The notes under the pieces: generated by a model
The model's input: the letters and a program-made list of their open reading frames with translations, nothing else
Database searches by the model: none
What the model was told of the DNA's origin: nothing
Position numbers and translations under genes: made by a program
Assembly (NCBI RefSeq): GCF_014195505.1
Contig: NZ_JACIBV010000001.1
Coordinates: 2,418,001 to 2,482,000, forward strand
Source: Nonomuraea dietziae
GTDB lineage: Bacteria; Actinomycetota; Actinomycetes; Streptosporangiales; Streptosporangiaceae
Direction: 5' to 3'
DNA: 64,000 nucleotides
Shown here: positions 8,872 to 16,769 of the stretch, piece by piece
Layout of the letters: every line of letters starts with the position of its first letter
Numbering within the stretch: position 1 is the first letter of the stretch

Positions 8872-9596
8872 TCGTCGACGTGCACGCGCACTGGGGGCCG
8901 TGGTTCTTCACCATGGACGTGGCCGAGCTCAACCTGGCCACCATGGACCGCTACGGCATCGGCGTGTCGATCGTGTCGGCCACCGAGGCGGTCATCTACG
9001 ACGCCTCCGCGGGCAACAGGGCGCTGGACGGCTGGCTGGCCACCACCGAACGCCACTACGGCTACGTCACGGTCAATCCGCGCAGGCTGGCCGAGGCCGA
9101 GCGGGACCTCGACGAGTACCTGCCGAAGGGGCGCTTCGTCGGCGTCAAGATCCACACCGACTACACGGGCTCGCCCGTCACCTCGCCGCAGCTGCGTGAG
9201 GCTCTCGCGCTGGTGGCCTCGCGCGGCGTGCCCGCCCTCGTCCACACCTGGGGCGCCTCCGTGCTCGACCTGGCCCAGGCCGTCATGGACACCCCCGGCC
9301 TGCGCGCGATCGCGGGCCACATGGGCGCGGACGGCCATCGCTACGCCGTCGAGGCCGCGCGCTCCTGCGACAGGCTCTGGCTGGAGCCCTGCTACTCCCA
9401 CGCGCCGGCGGGCCGGATCGCGCAGGTGGTGGCAGGCGTCGATCCAGAAAGGCTGCTGTTCGGCACCGACTCGACGCTCATCGACCCCGCCTCGGCCTTC
9501 GGCGCCGTCGCGGCGGCCGGCCTCTCCCCCGGCGTCGCCGAGCTGATCGCTTGGCGCAATGCCGTCCAGCTCTTCGGTCTGGACATTACGGCCTAG
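8868..9596 (+). CDS. TIM-barrel amidohydrolase, intact metal motifs (second pair)
   Basis: This 242-residue COG2159-like hydrolase has the N-terminal metal motif IVDVHAHWG, a VKIHTDY segment, VHTWGAS, IAGHMGADGH and the C-terminal acidic motif LFGTDSTLIDP. It is translationally coupled to the degenerate partner upstream through an ATGA overlap. An operator palindrome covers its stop codon, ahead of the third propeller gene. It likely performs a hydrolytic or decarboxylating step in the cluster's pathway; substrate unknown. Confidence 0.82.
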   Translation: MIVDVHAHWGPWFFTMDVAELNLATMDRYGIGVSIVSATEAVIYDASAGNRALDGWLATTERHYGYVTVNPRRLAEAERDLDEYLPKGRFVGVKIHTDYTGSPVTSPQLREALALVASRGVPALVHTWGASVLDLAQAVMDTPGLRAIAGHMGADGHRYAVEAARSCDRLWLEPCYSHAPAGRIAQVVAGVDPERLLFGTDSTLIDPASAFGAVAAAGLSPGVAELIAWRNAVQLFGLDITA

Positions 9597-9603
9597 GCCG
9601 TTA
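9586..9603. promoter_or_regulatory. Cluster operator, site F
   Basis: TTACGGCCTAGGCCGTTA, a near-perfect palindrome. It covers the TAG stop of the amidohydrolase and ends 14 nt before the ATG of propeller 3. Its arms have C/G in place of the T/A pair found in the other sites. Confidence 0.5.
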
Positions 9604-9616
9604 TAGCGTCCGGCAG

Positions 9617-11557
9617 ATGATCCCGCGTCGCCGTTTCCTCCAGGTAGCAGCCGCCGCGTCCGCCGCCGCTGTCACCCTTCCGGCCACCCCCTCCCTCGCC
9701 GTCGCCCGCGAGCCCGAAGGCACGCTCACCGACCTCGGCCCCGCCAGCGTCGCCAGCCCGCTGGGCAACGGCGAGTTCGTCGGCAACGTGCTCTACATGG
9801 GCTCGCGCGGCCTGTCGCCCAACGTCGTGGGAGCGTGGGACCTCGGCGCCGACAAGGTCACCACCCACTTCGAGATCCCCACGGGCGTGGGCATCTGGGC
9901 CATGTGCAAGGTGGGCACCGACCTGTACGTCGGCACCCACTCCAGGTCCGACCTGTACAAGATCGACACGGTGACGGGCACGACGACCAAGCTCGCCGAG
10001 TACCCCGACCACTTCATCTGGACCATGGCCTCCTCGCCCGACGGCAAGATCTACATGGGCATGTCCGAGCCCGGCAGGGTCGTGGAGTACGACCCCGCCA
10101 CCGGCGTCAGCCGCGACCTCGGCCAGCCCGTGGCGGGCGAGTCGTACGTGCGCAGCATCCAGGCCGACGCCACCCACGTCTACGCCGGCATCGGCACCAA
10201 CGCCCACCTCATCGCGATCGACAGGAAGACCGGCGAGAAGCGCGACCTGCTGCCCGCCGAGCTGGCCGACCGCGACTGGGTGTCGAGCATGTCGAGCTCC
10301 GACACGCACGTGGCGGGCGGCGTGCTGTCGCTGGCCGAGCTGGTCGTGGTCGAGAAGGCAGACCCGGCCAACTACAAGATCGTCAAGGCGACCGCGCCGG
10401 GCGAGAAGTACGTGGTCGCGGTGCTGATCCACGACGGCTGGGTCTACTTCGCGGGACGGCCCTCCGGCACCCTGTACCGCTACCACATCGCCACGGACAA
10501 GCTCGAGGTCCTCGGTGTGCCGTTCTTCGAGGCGGGGACCGGCAGGATCCTGGAGCACGAGGGCCGCATCTACGGCATCCAGGACCCCGGCGTCTTCGTC
10601 TACGACCCCGCCACCGGCAAGCTCGACTACCTCAGCCACGTGCAGCGCGGCTACCGGGCCGCCGCCGAGGCGCCCATGTCGGTGCACTCCGACGGCTCGT
10701 ACGTCTACGTCGGCGGCAAGAGCGGCGCCGACCTGCACGAACTGGCCACCGGCAAGGTCACCAGGCTCTCCATCCCCGGCGAACCCAAGACCATGATCAC
10801 CGTCAGGGACACCACCTACCTCGGCATCTACACCCAGGCGGCGCTCTACTCCCACCGCATCGGCGACCCCGAGGCCAAGCTGCTGTTCCGCACGGGACAC
10901 AACCAGGACCGCCCGCGCGACCTGGCGTACGACAGGCGCACCCGCCTGATCGTCATGCCGACCCAGTCCGAGCCTGGGCACCCCAACGGCGCGCTCGACG
11001 TCTACGACCCGCGCAGCGGCAAGGTCGACACCTACCGCCCGATCGTGGAACGCCAGACCGTCGCCTCGGTGACCGCGCTGCGGGGCATCGCCTACCTGGG
11101 CACCAGCACCCAGGAGGGGCTCGGCTCTCCCCCTGTGACGCCCACGGCCCGGCTGGCCGCCTTCGACCTGCGCTCGCGCAAGCTGCTGTGGGAGATCGAG
11201 CCGCTGCAGGGTGTCGCCTCCATCACCGGCGTGAAGCACACCGCCACGGCGGTGTACGGCCTGACCAACACCGGCGTGCTGTTCGAGTACGACCTGCGGC
11301 TGCGGAAGGTGACGCGGACGCTCAAGGTCAACAACAGGGGCGGCGACCTGGTGATCGCCGGCTTCACGGCCTACACCAGCGACGTGGACGGGGTCTACCG
11401 GATCGACCTGGTGCCGTTCACGGCCAAGAAGATCGTGACGGGGCTGGCCAGCGACTGGTTCGGCGGCGGCTCCAAGCTGAACATCGACCCGTCGGAGCGG
11501 GCGCTGTACGGCATCAAGGGCCGCAACCTCGTGCGCATCGCCATCTCCCCCCGCTGA
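9617..11557 (+). CDS. Tat-exported beta-propeller protein 3
   Basis: This 646-residue protein begins [17 protein letters not shown], a twin-arginine signal followed by a hydrophobic stretch, so export through Tat is predicted. The mature part carries propeller-blade repeats ([53 protein letters not shown]) colinear with propellers 1 and 2. The [12 protein letters not shown] start matches their GPAS start. The three are diverged paralogues, but only this one uses Tat, which may mean cytoplasmic folding or cofactor loading. A longer ORF upstream overlaps the amidohydrolase and is not needed. Catalytic function unknown. Confidence 0.78.
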   Translation: MIPRRRFLQVAAAASAAAVTLPATPSLAVAREPEGTLTDLGPASVASPLGNGEFVGNVLYMGSRGLSPNVVGAWDLGADKVTTHFEIPTGVGIWAMCKVGTDLYVGTHSRSDLYKIDTVTGTTTKLAEYPDHFIWTMASSPDGKIYMGMSEPGRVVEYDPATGVSRDLGQPVAGESYVRSIQADATHVYAGIGTNAHLIAIDRKTGEKRDLLPAELADRDWVSSMSSSDTHVAGGVLSLAELVVVEKADPANYKIVKATAPGEKYVVAVLIHDGWVYFAGRPSGTLYRYHIATDKLEVLGVPFFEAGTGRILEHEGRIYGIQDPGVFVYDPATGKLDYLSHVQRGYRAAAEAPMSVHSDGSYVYVGGKSGADLHELATGKVTRLSIPGEPKTMITVRDTTYLGIYTQAALYSHRIGDPEAKLLFRTGHNQDRPRDLAYDRRTRLIVMPTQSEPGHPNGALDVYDPRSGKVDTYRPIVERQTVASVTALRGIAYLGTSTQEGLGSPPVTPTARLAAFDLRSRKLLWEIEPLQGVASITGVKHTATAVYGLTNTGVLFEYDLRLRKVTRTLKVNNRGGDLVIAGFTAYTSDVDGVYRIDLVPFTAKKIVTGLASDWFGGGSKLNIDPSERALYGIKGRNLVRIAISPR

Positions 11558-11602
11558 CCCTCACTCGCCGAGCCGGGCCCTTTGGGCTCTCCCGCCGGGG
11601 CT

Positions 11603-11620
11603 GCCCCGCCGCAGCGGGGC
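11603..11620. terminator. GC-rich hairpin after propeller 3
   Basis: A seven-base stem (GCCCCGC and GCGGGGC) with a CGCA loop lies 46 nt after the propeller 3 stop. No U-tract follows, so termination activity is only suggested. Confidence 0.4.
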
Positions 11621-11637
11621 GGCCCTGCCGCGTCGTG

Positions 11638-11817
11638 CGGGACCGGCACGTCCTGCGGGACCGGCACGTCCTGCGGGACCGGCACGTCCTGCGGGACCGG
11701 CGCGTCCTGCGGGACCGGCACGTCCTGCGGGACCGGCACGTCCTGCGGGACCGGCACGTCCTGCGGGACCGGCACGTCCTGCGGGACCGGCACGTCCTGC
11801 GGGACCGGCGCGAGAAG
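11638..11817. repeat. 18-bp tandem repeat, about ten copies
   Basis: The unit CGGGACCGGCACGTCCTG is repeated head to tail nine full times plus a diverged tenth, with one or two substitutions overall. There are no spacers, so it is not a CRISPR array. All six frames stay open because 18 is a multiple of three, which generates spurious ORFs across it. It lies in the convergent gap between propeller 3 and the small secreted protein. Confidence 0.9.
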
Positions 11818-11903
11818 GTTCAGCGCACGGAGGTTCAGCTTCAGCGCACAGGGGTTCGAGCGCACGGGGGGTTCAGCGCACAGGGGGTTCAGCGCACAGG
11901 GGT
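11818..11903. repeat. Imperfect 16-bp tandem repeat
   Basis: About five imperfect copies of GGTTCAGCGCACAGGG follow the 18-bp array directly. The last copies overlap the 3' end of the small secreted-protein gene, including its stop codon. Confidence 0.75.
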
Positions 11904-12275
11904 CAGGCGGAGGACGGCCTTGCCGCTCGACAGCGAGAGCACGCGCACGCCGATGCCGTTGACCGACCCCGTCGTGCCCTCGCCCAGCAGCGCCTGCGAG
12001 CTCACGCCAGGCCCCGTGCCCTTCACCCTGACGGAGTGGCTGGTGAAGGAGATGGCCAGCCTGGTGATGCCGAACCTGGAGCTGACCCTGAAGGACACAG
12101 ACTTCCTGAGGGTGAGACTGCACCTGCCGTCATGGCAGGCCCGCAGGTTGGGAGCCGTGGCCGCCGCGGGCACTACCGAGGTGCCGGCGCCCGCCGCCGC
12201 GCCGGGCACGGGCGAGGAGGGCAGGCCGGTCAGGGCCGTGGCGAGCAGCACGGAAGCGGCGATCATCACAGGCAT
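11889..12275 (-). CDS. Small secreted protein, unknown function
   Basis: This 128-residue protein has a Sec signal peptide (about residues 1-26: [25 protein letters not shown]), a short Ala/Pro linker, then a beta-rich domain with two cysteines (RACHDGRC) and basic strands ([17 protein letters not shown]). I recognise no family. Its 3' end is embedded in a 16-bp repeat array, so the C-terminus ([12 protein letters not shown]) may have been altered by repeat growth. Membership of the neighbouring cluster is uncertain; it carries no copy of the cluster operator. Confidence 0.55.
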   Translation of the reverse strand: MPVMIAASVLLATALTGLPSSPVPGAAAGAGTSVVPAAATAPNLRACHDGRCSLTLRKSVSFRVSSRFGITRLAISFTSHSVRVKGTGPGVSSQALLGEGTTGSVNGIGVRVLSLSSGKAVLRLTPVR

Positions 12276-12351
12276 GTCCGTTCATTCGTCGCTGTCACAG
12301 GGGATGTGCCGACGCGCTCAACCCTTTGTCAACGACGCCGTGATGTCCACC

Positions 12352-12507
12352 GGTTCGGCGAAATCCCCTTCCGCGACCCTCTGGACGAGCGGTTCGGCAG
12401 ATCCCCCCTCCGCGCCCCTCTGGACGAGCGGTTCGGCAACTCCCCCCTCCGCGCCCCTCAGGACGAGCGGTTCGGCGACTCCCCCCTCTGCGGCCCTCAG
12501 TCAGGAC
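12352..12507. repeat. 39-bp tandem repeat, four copies
   Basis: Four copies start at 12352, 12391, 12430 and 12469, each beginning GGTTCGGC and ending GGACGAGC, with a few substitutions. The array runs up to and over the stop codon (12501-12503) of the DHDPS-like gene. Confidence 0.85.
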
Positions 12508-13484
12508 GAGGCGGCGAGGACGTCGGCGCGCTCGGCCTCGGCAAGGCCCGGGCCGAAGGGGTCGTGGGCGTGGGATTCGGGGATGAGGCCCTCGGCGGCG
12601 GCCAGCCACAGCATGCGCTGGACATAGCCCTCCATCGGCGCGGTGAACGTGGCGGCGGCGAGCCTGTCCAGCCGGGCCGAGGCCTTCTCGAAGGCGCGCA
12701 GGTCGTCGCCCTGGAAGGCGCGCATCACCGCGCCCGTCGCCTCCACCGAGGCCGCGGCGATGCCGACCAGGGCCGCTTCGGCGCCCCACAGCAGGGAGGG
12801 GCCGAACATGCGGTCCTCCCCCGTGATCGCCAGCCTGCCCGCAGCGCGGGTCAGGGCGATCGTCTCCTGGCAGCCCATGGCGTCCGACAGCAGCGCGGTC
12901 TTGAGCCCCGCCACACCGGGATGGCCGAGGATCTCGCGCATGACGGCCGGCGGGCACGGCGAGGTGTAGAGGTCGAAGGCGATCATCGGCAGCCCCGCGG
13001 CCCGCCAAACCGCGTCGTGCAGCGCGACGCGGTCGCCCTCCGAGGGGAACAGCAGGAGGCCGTCGGCGCCGAGCTCGGCGGCCGTCATGGCGTCGGCCAC
13101 CGTCCGCTCGACCCCTGTGCCCTCGGCGGCCGTCGCCCCGGCGGGCGCCTCGCGGCCGGAAGGCGTCGCGGCGCTCCGGGCGTGGACGGCGTTCGGAGCC
13201 GCACCGCCCGAGCCGCCGACGCCCACGACGACGGGGACGCCCGCGCGCCTGGCGCGCACGATCAGGCCGCGCCGCACGTCGGCGGACAGGAAGGGGCCGC
13301 GGCCCGTGTGGGCGAGCACGGCCAGGGCGTCGGCGCCCGAGGCGACGAGCCGGTGGAAGTAGCTCTCGGCGAGGTCGAGGTCCACCTCGCCGGAGCGGGT
13401 CATCGGGGTCGCCGCCGCGGCCACCAGCGCGCCGCGCAGGCGGTCGCGCAGGCGGGCGGCGCGCGTGTCGATTGCCGTGCTCAT
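12501..13484 (-). CDS. Dihydrodipicolinate synthase family lyase (copy 1)
   Basis: This 327-residue class I aldolase fold has the Schiff-base lysine K195 (VAGLKTALLS) and the conserved tyrosine Y173 (FDLYTSPC). Family members cleave or condense 2-keto acids, for example keto-deoxy sugar acids, so the product may be pyruvate plus an aldehyde. An Ala/Gly/Pro-rich insert of about 37 residues (91-127) interrupts the barrel after VVVGVGGSGG. Start ATG 13484 has GAGGG upstream. A 39-bp repeat array abuts the stop. It is the last same-strand gene after the ABC transporter genes, 117 nt downstream of them. Confidence 0.85.
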   Translation of the reverse strand: MSTAIDTRAARLRDRLRGALVAAAATPMTRSGEVDLDLAESYFHRLVASGADALAVLAHTGRGPFLSADVRRGLIVRARRAGVPVVVGVGGSGGAAPNAVHARSAATPSGREAPAGATAAEGTGVERTVADAMTAAELGADGLLLFPSEGDRVALHDAVWRAAGLPMIAFDLYTSPCPPAVMREILGHPGVAGLKTALLSDAMGCQETIALTRAAGRLAITGEDRMFGPSLLWGAEAALVGIAAASVEATGAVMRAFQGDDLRAFEKASARLDRLAAATFTAPMEGYVQRMLWLAAAEGLIPESHAHDPFGPGLAEAERADVLAASS

Positions 13485-13601
13485 GATCGCTCCCTCACCG
13501 GACGTTTCGGGGCGTCCAGCGTAGGACGTCCCGTCACGAAGCGGTACGCCCGCCTTCCCGATGAGCCAGGGCCGGTCACTCCCCGGCGCGCGGGAGCCCC
13601 G

Positions 13602-14465
13602 TCACTTGAGGCCGGTCATCGCGATGCTGTTGACGAGGTAGCGCTGCAGCAGGAAGAAGACCAGCAGGCACGGCACCGCCGAGATCGCCGCCGACGACAT
13701 CACCATGGACCACTGGAGCTCCTCGGTCCTCAGGATGGTGAGGCCGACCGTCAGCGTCCTGGTCGCGTCGCTCTGGGACAGCACCAGCGGCCACAGGAAG
13801 TCGTTCCAGTGCCACAGGAAGACGAACACGCCCAGCGTCGCCATGATCGGCTTGGTCAGCGGCACCACGATCGTCCAGTAGACCCGCAGCTCCGAGGCCC
13901 CGTCCACCTTCGCGGCGTCGAACAGCTCGTCGGGCAGCCCGAGGATGAACTGGCGCATCAGGAAGACGGCCTGCGAGTTGGCCAGCGTCGGGACGATCAG
14001 GCCCCAGAAGGTGTCGACCCCGTTCAGGTTCGAGATGAGCACGAAGACGGGGATCAGCGTCGCCTGGAACGGCACCATCATCGTGGCGAGGAACGTCCAG
14101 AGCATGGCGTCGCGTCCGGGGAAGCGCTTCTTGGCGAAGGCGTATCCGGCCATGGAGGCCGTGATCAGGATGACGACGACGGACACCGCCGAGTAGATCA
14201 GCGAGTTGAGCGTCCACTGGGCGAAGCCCGACGCCGACAGCACCTGCGTGATGTTGTCGAGGGTCAGCGACTCCGGCCACTGGACCGGCACCGTGGGCTT
14301 GCCCCTGGGGCTGAGCGCCACGATGATCATCGCGGCGAACGGCGCGACCGTCAGCAGCGACATCAACGCCAGCAGCGCGAACAGCCACCACCTGCCGCGC
14401 GGACGGCGGGGCCTGGTCGCGGCGCGGGCGCTGGTGGCCGCGGGGCGGGTGGCGGTGAGCGTCAC
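13602..14465 (-). CDS. Carbohydrate ABC transporter permease (MalG type)
   Basis: This 287-residue inner-membrane permease has about six predicted membrane segments, the first being WWLFALLALMSLLTVAPFAAMI. The EAA-type loop is ELFDAAKVDGASELRVYWTIVVPLTKP, which contacts the ATPase. The GTG start at 14465 overlaps the upstream permease stop by 4 nt (GTGA). A longer in-frame extension runs through the upstream gene and is rejected. No ATPase gene is in the cluster; a shared MsiK-type ATPase, usual in actinomycetes, probably energises it. Confidence 0.92.
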   Translation of the reverse strand: MTLTATRPAATSARAATRPRRPRGRWWLFALLALMSLLTVAPFAAMIIVALSPRGKPTVPVQWPESLTLDNITQVLSASGFAQWTLNSLIYSAVSVVVILITASMAGYAFAKKRFPGRDAMLWTFLATMMVPFQATLIPVFVLISNLNGVDTFWGLIVPTLANSQAVFLMRQFILGLPDELFDAAKVDGASELRVYWTIVVPLTKPIMATLGVFVFLWHWNDFLWPLVLSQSDATRTLTVGLTILRTEELQWSMVMSSAAISAVPCLLVFFLLQRYLVNSIAMTGLK

Positions 14466-15328
14466 GTGTTCCCCCTCCCGAGGAAGCGGCGCTGGATCAG
14501 CGAGATGGCCAGCACGATGGCGAAGAGCACCATCCCCCACGTGGCCGCGTAGCCGAACTCGAAGAAGCGGAAGCCGCGCTCGTAGATGCCGTAGATGAGC
14601 GTGTAGCTGGCCTTGGCGGGGCCGCCGCCGGTCATCACGTAGATGGTGTCGAAGACCTGGAACGAGCTGATCGTCTCGATCACCAGCACGAAGAAGAGCG
14701 CGGGCTTGAGCAGCGGCAGCGTGATGCTGCGGAAGCGCTGCCAGGCGCTCGCGCCGTCGACGCGGGCGGCCTCCATGTACGAGCCGGGGATCGCCTTCAG
14801 GCCGGCCAGCAGGATCAGCATCGAGTAGCCGAACCCCTTCCAGCAGGAGACGACCGCCAGCGCGGGCAGCACCAGCGAGGAGCTCTCCAGCACCTGGACG
14901 GGGCCGAGGTCGACCTTGGTGAGCAGGCCGTTGAGCAGGCCGTCGAACTCGTAGATCCAGCGCCAGATGATGCCGGCGAAGACGAAGCTCGTGACGTAGG
15001 GCAGGAACAGCATGCTGCGGAACAGCCCCCGCATGAAGATCACCGCGTTGAGCAGCAGCGCGGTGCCCAGCGAGACGAGCACCGTCAGCGGCACGAAGAT
15101 GGCCGCGTACACCAGGGTGACGCGCAGACTGGCCCAGAAGTTCGGGTCGTTCCACAGCCGGACGTAGTTGTCGGCCCCGACGACGTCCCACTCCCCGCCG
15201 ATGTTCCAGTTGGTCAGGCTCATGCCCGCCGCACCCAGCGTGGGGAAGATCCGGAAGATCAGGAAAAGGACGAGCACGGGCAGGACGAACAGCAGTCCAG
15301 TGACCGGATCACGCAGGCGATGACGCAC
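14462..15328 (-). CDS. Carbohydrate ABC transporter permease (MalF type)
   Basis: This 288-residue polytopic protein starts VRHRLRDPVTGLLFVLPVLVLFLIF and carries the EAA-like loop YMEAARVDGASAWQRFRSITLPLLKP. It is the partner permease of the following gene and forms the transmembrane heterodimer. The GTG start is preceded by GGAAAGG about 12 nt upstream. An intrinsic hairpin with a T-tract separates it from the binding-protein gene, so it is probably expressed by readthrough at lower level than the binding protein. Confidence 0.92.
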   Translation of the reverse strand: MRHRLRDPVTGLLFVLPVLVLFLIFRIFPTLGAAGMSLTNWNIGGEWDVVGADNYVRLWNDPNFWASLRVTLVYAAIFVPLTVLVSLGTALLLNAVIFMRGLFRSMLFLPYVTSFVFAGIIWRWIYEFDGLLNGLLTKVDLGPVQVLESSSLVLPALAVVSCWKGFGYSMLILLAGLKAIPGSYMEAARVDGASAWQRFRSITLPLLKPALFFVLVIETISSFQVFDTIYVMTGGGPAKASYTLIYGIYERGFRFFEFGYAATWGMVLFAIVLAISLIQRRFLGRGNT

Positions 15329-15346
15329 CGGGGTTCACACCTTTCC

Positions 15347-15377
15347 AGAAAAACAGGGCCTTCCCTCGGGAAGGCCC
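15347..15377 (-). terminator. Intrinsic terminator/attenuator between binding protein and permeases
   Basis: On the minus strand a perfect 9-10 bp stem (GGGCCTTCCC paired with GGGAAGGCCC) is followed by GTTTTTC. It lies just after the solute-binding-protein stop and before the permease genes. Partial termination there would give excess binding protein, a common arrangement. Confidence 0.8.
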
Positions 15378-15385
15378 CAATCGTG

Positions 15386-16633
15386 TCAGCTGCCGCTGGA
15401 CAGCAGCTCGTTGGCCTCCTTCGCCGCGGCGTCGAGGGCGGTCTTGGCGTCCTCCTTGCCGAGCAGCGCCGCCTGGATGTGCGACGCGATCATCGCCATC
15501 ACCTGACGGGCCTTCGGGTGGGTGTCGCCGGGGAAGGCGAACTCCAGGGACTTGGCGAACTCCTTGGAGGCGGCCGACTGCCCGGGGATGGTGACGTCGG
15601 TCCTCGCCGAGAAGAAGCCGGACTCCTTGGCCAGCTCGGCCGCCACGGTGGTGGAGGCGAGGTAGCCGGCGAACTTCTTGGCCGCGTCCTTGTCGGCGGC
15701 GTGCTTGGCCAGCACGAGCCCGCCCGGGATGCCGAAGGCGACCCGCTTCGTGCCCTCGAGCGGCAGGCCGACGCCCACGTTCTCCTCGCCGATCGCGGCG
15801 GCGAGCTGCTCGACCATGCCCGCGGTGGCGGCGTGGTACATCGCGGACTTGCCGCCCGCCAGCGGGCCGCCCTCGATGTCGTTGCCCTTGCTGGCGGTGT
15901 TCTCCGGCAGGCCGCCCGCGGCCTTCAGGTCGAGCAGGTACTGCAGGCTCTGCACGCCCTCGGGGCCGTTGAAGGCGACACTCTTGCCGTCGGGGGCGAA
16001 GACGGTGCCGCCGTTGGCCCAGAGGATCGGGTAGAAGCTCTGGTTGAGCGAGACCTCGGGCTTGCCGGGGTAGTCGAGCACCGCCACCTTCTTCGCGGCC
16101 AGCTTCGGCGCCGCCGCCTTCAGCTCCTCCAGGGTGTCGGGCACCTCCGTGACGCCCGCCTCGGCGAACAGCTTCTTGTTGAAGATCGGGGCGGTGATCG
16201 TCTGGTAGATCGGAACACCGTAGAGCTTGCCGTCGACCGTCAGCGCGGTCAGCGCGTTGGACAGGTAGGCGGCCTTGTCCTTGGCGATCACGTCGTCGAG
16301 CTGCTCGAGGGTGCCCTGCTGGGCGTACTGCGGGATCTGGTCGGGCCCGAGGACGACGAGGTCGAAGCCCTTCCTCGAGGCGAGGGCCGTCGTGATCTTC
16401 TCCTGCCGGCCGTCCCACGGCTGCTGGTCGATCTTGACGTCGATCGTGGGGTTGGCGGTCTCGAAGTCCTTCTCGACCTTGCCCCAGAAGGCCTGGTTCT
16501 TGGCCTGGTCGGCGATCACGGGGTACATCCAGAGGGTCACAGTGCTCTTGTCGGATCCTGAGCCACCGGACCCGCACCCGGCGATCACGACGCTCATGGC
16601 GGCCGCGATTCCGGCTGCCGCTACCTTCCTCAT
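15386..16633 (-). CDS. Extracellular sugar-binding lipoprotein of ABC importer
   Basis: This 415-residue family 1 solute-binding protein has a lipoprotein signal (MRKVAAAGIAAAMSVVIAGC, lipobox cysteine at about residue 20) and a Gly/Ser linker. The periplasmic-binding fold shows motifs such as VTLWMYPVIADQ, DLVVLGPDQIPQYAQQG and GKLYGVPIYQT. It delivers a carbohydrate-like ligand to the two permeases downstream. Operator site C lies 21 nt upstream of the start, linking uptake to the cluster regulator. The ligand is unknown. Confidence 0.92.
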   Translation of the reverse strand: MRKVAAAGIAAAMSVVIAGCGSGGSGSDKSTVTLWMYPVIADQAKNQAFWGKVEKDFETANPTIDVKIDQQPWDGRQEKITTALASRKGFDLVVLGPDQIPQYAQQGTLEQLDDVIAKDKAAYLSNALTALTVDGKLYGVPIYQTITAPIFNKKLFAEAGVTEVPDTLEELKAAAPKLAAKKVAVLDYPGKPEVSLNQSFYPILWANGGTVFAPDGKSVAFNGPEGVQSLQYLLDLKAAGGLPENTASKGNDIEGGPLAGGKSAMYHAATAGMVEQLAAAIGEENVGVGLPLEGTKRVAFGIPGGLVLAKHAADKDAAKKFAGYLASTTVAAELAKESGFFSARTDVTIPGQSAASKEFAKSLEFAFPGDTHPKARQVMAMIASHIQAALLGKEDAKTALDAAAKEANELLSSGS

Positions 16634-16653
16634 CGGCGGCTTCCTTTCATGAA

Positions 16654-16671
16654 TACCGGTCCTGACCGAAA
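16654..16671. promoter_or_regulatory. Cluster operator, site C
   Basis: TACCGGTCCTGACCGAAA. The right arm is exact and the left arm matches at 6 of 8, located 21 nt upstream of the sugar-binding lipoprotein start. Confidence 0.6.
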
Positions 16672-16724
16672 CCTAGTGAGTAAGGGACGGTCGGTCAATG
16701 CCCGATACACGAACTTGACATCCA

Positions 16725-16744
16725 CCCTGGCGTGAAAGCCAGGG
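16725..16744. repeat. IS605-type terminal hairpin
   Basis: CCCTGGC-GTGAAA-GCCAGGG forms a perfect 7-bp stem downstream of the tnpB remnant. This matches the position and form of the right-end hairpin of IS200/IS605 elements and of the 3' part of an omega RNA. Whether any such RNA is still made is unknown. Confidence 0.55.
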
Positions 16745-16769
16745 ACTCCCCCACGTCGCCGCAGGGTCC

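Noticed and set aside
11638..11817. 18-bp direct repeats as a CRISPR array
   Set aside because: Units are contiguous with no spacers and no cas genes are nearby; it is a simple tandem repeat.
9835..12627. A 930-residue plus-strand ORF through propeller 3 and the repeat arrays
   Set aside because: It is a shadow frame of propeller 3 kept open by GC bias and by repeats whose unit lengths are multiples of three.
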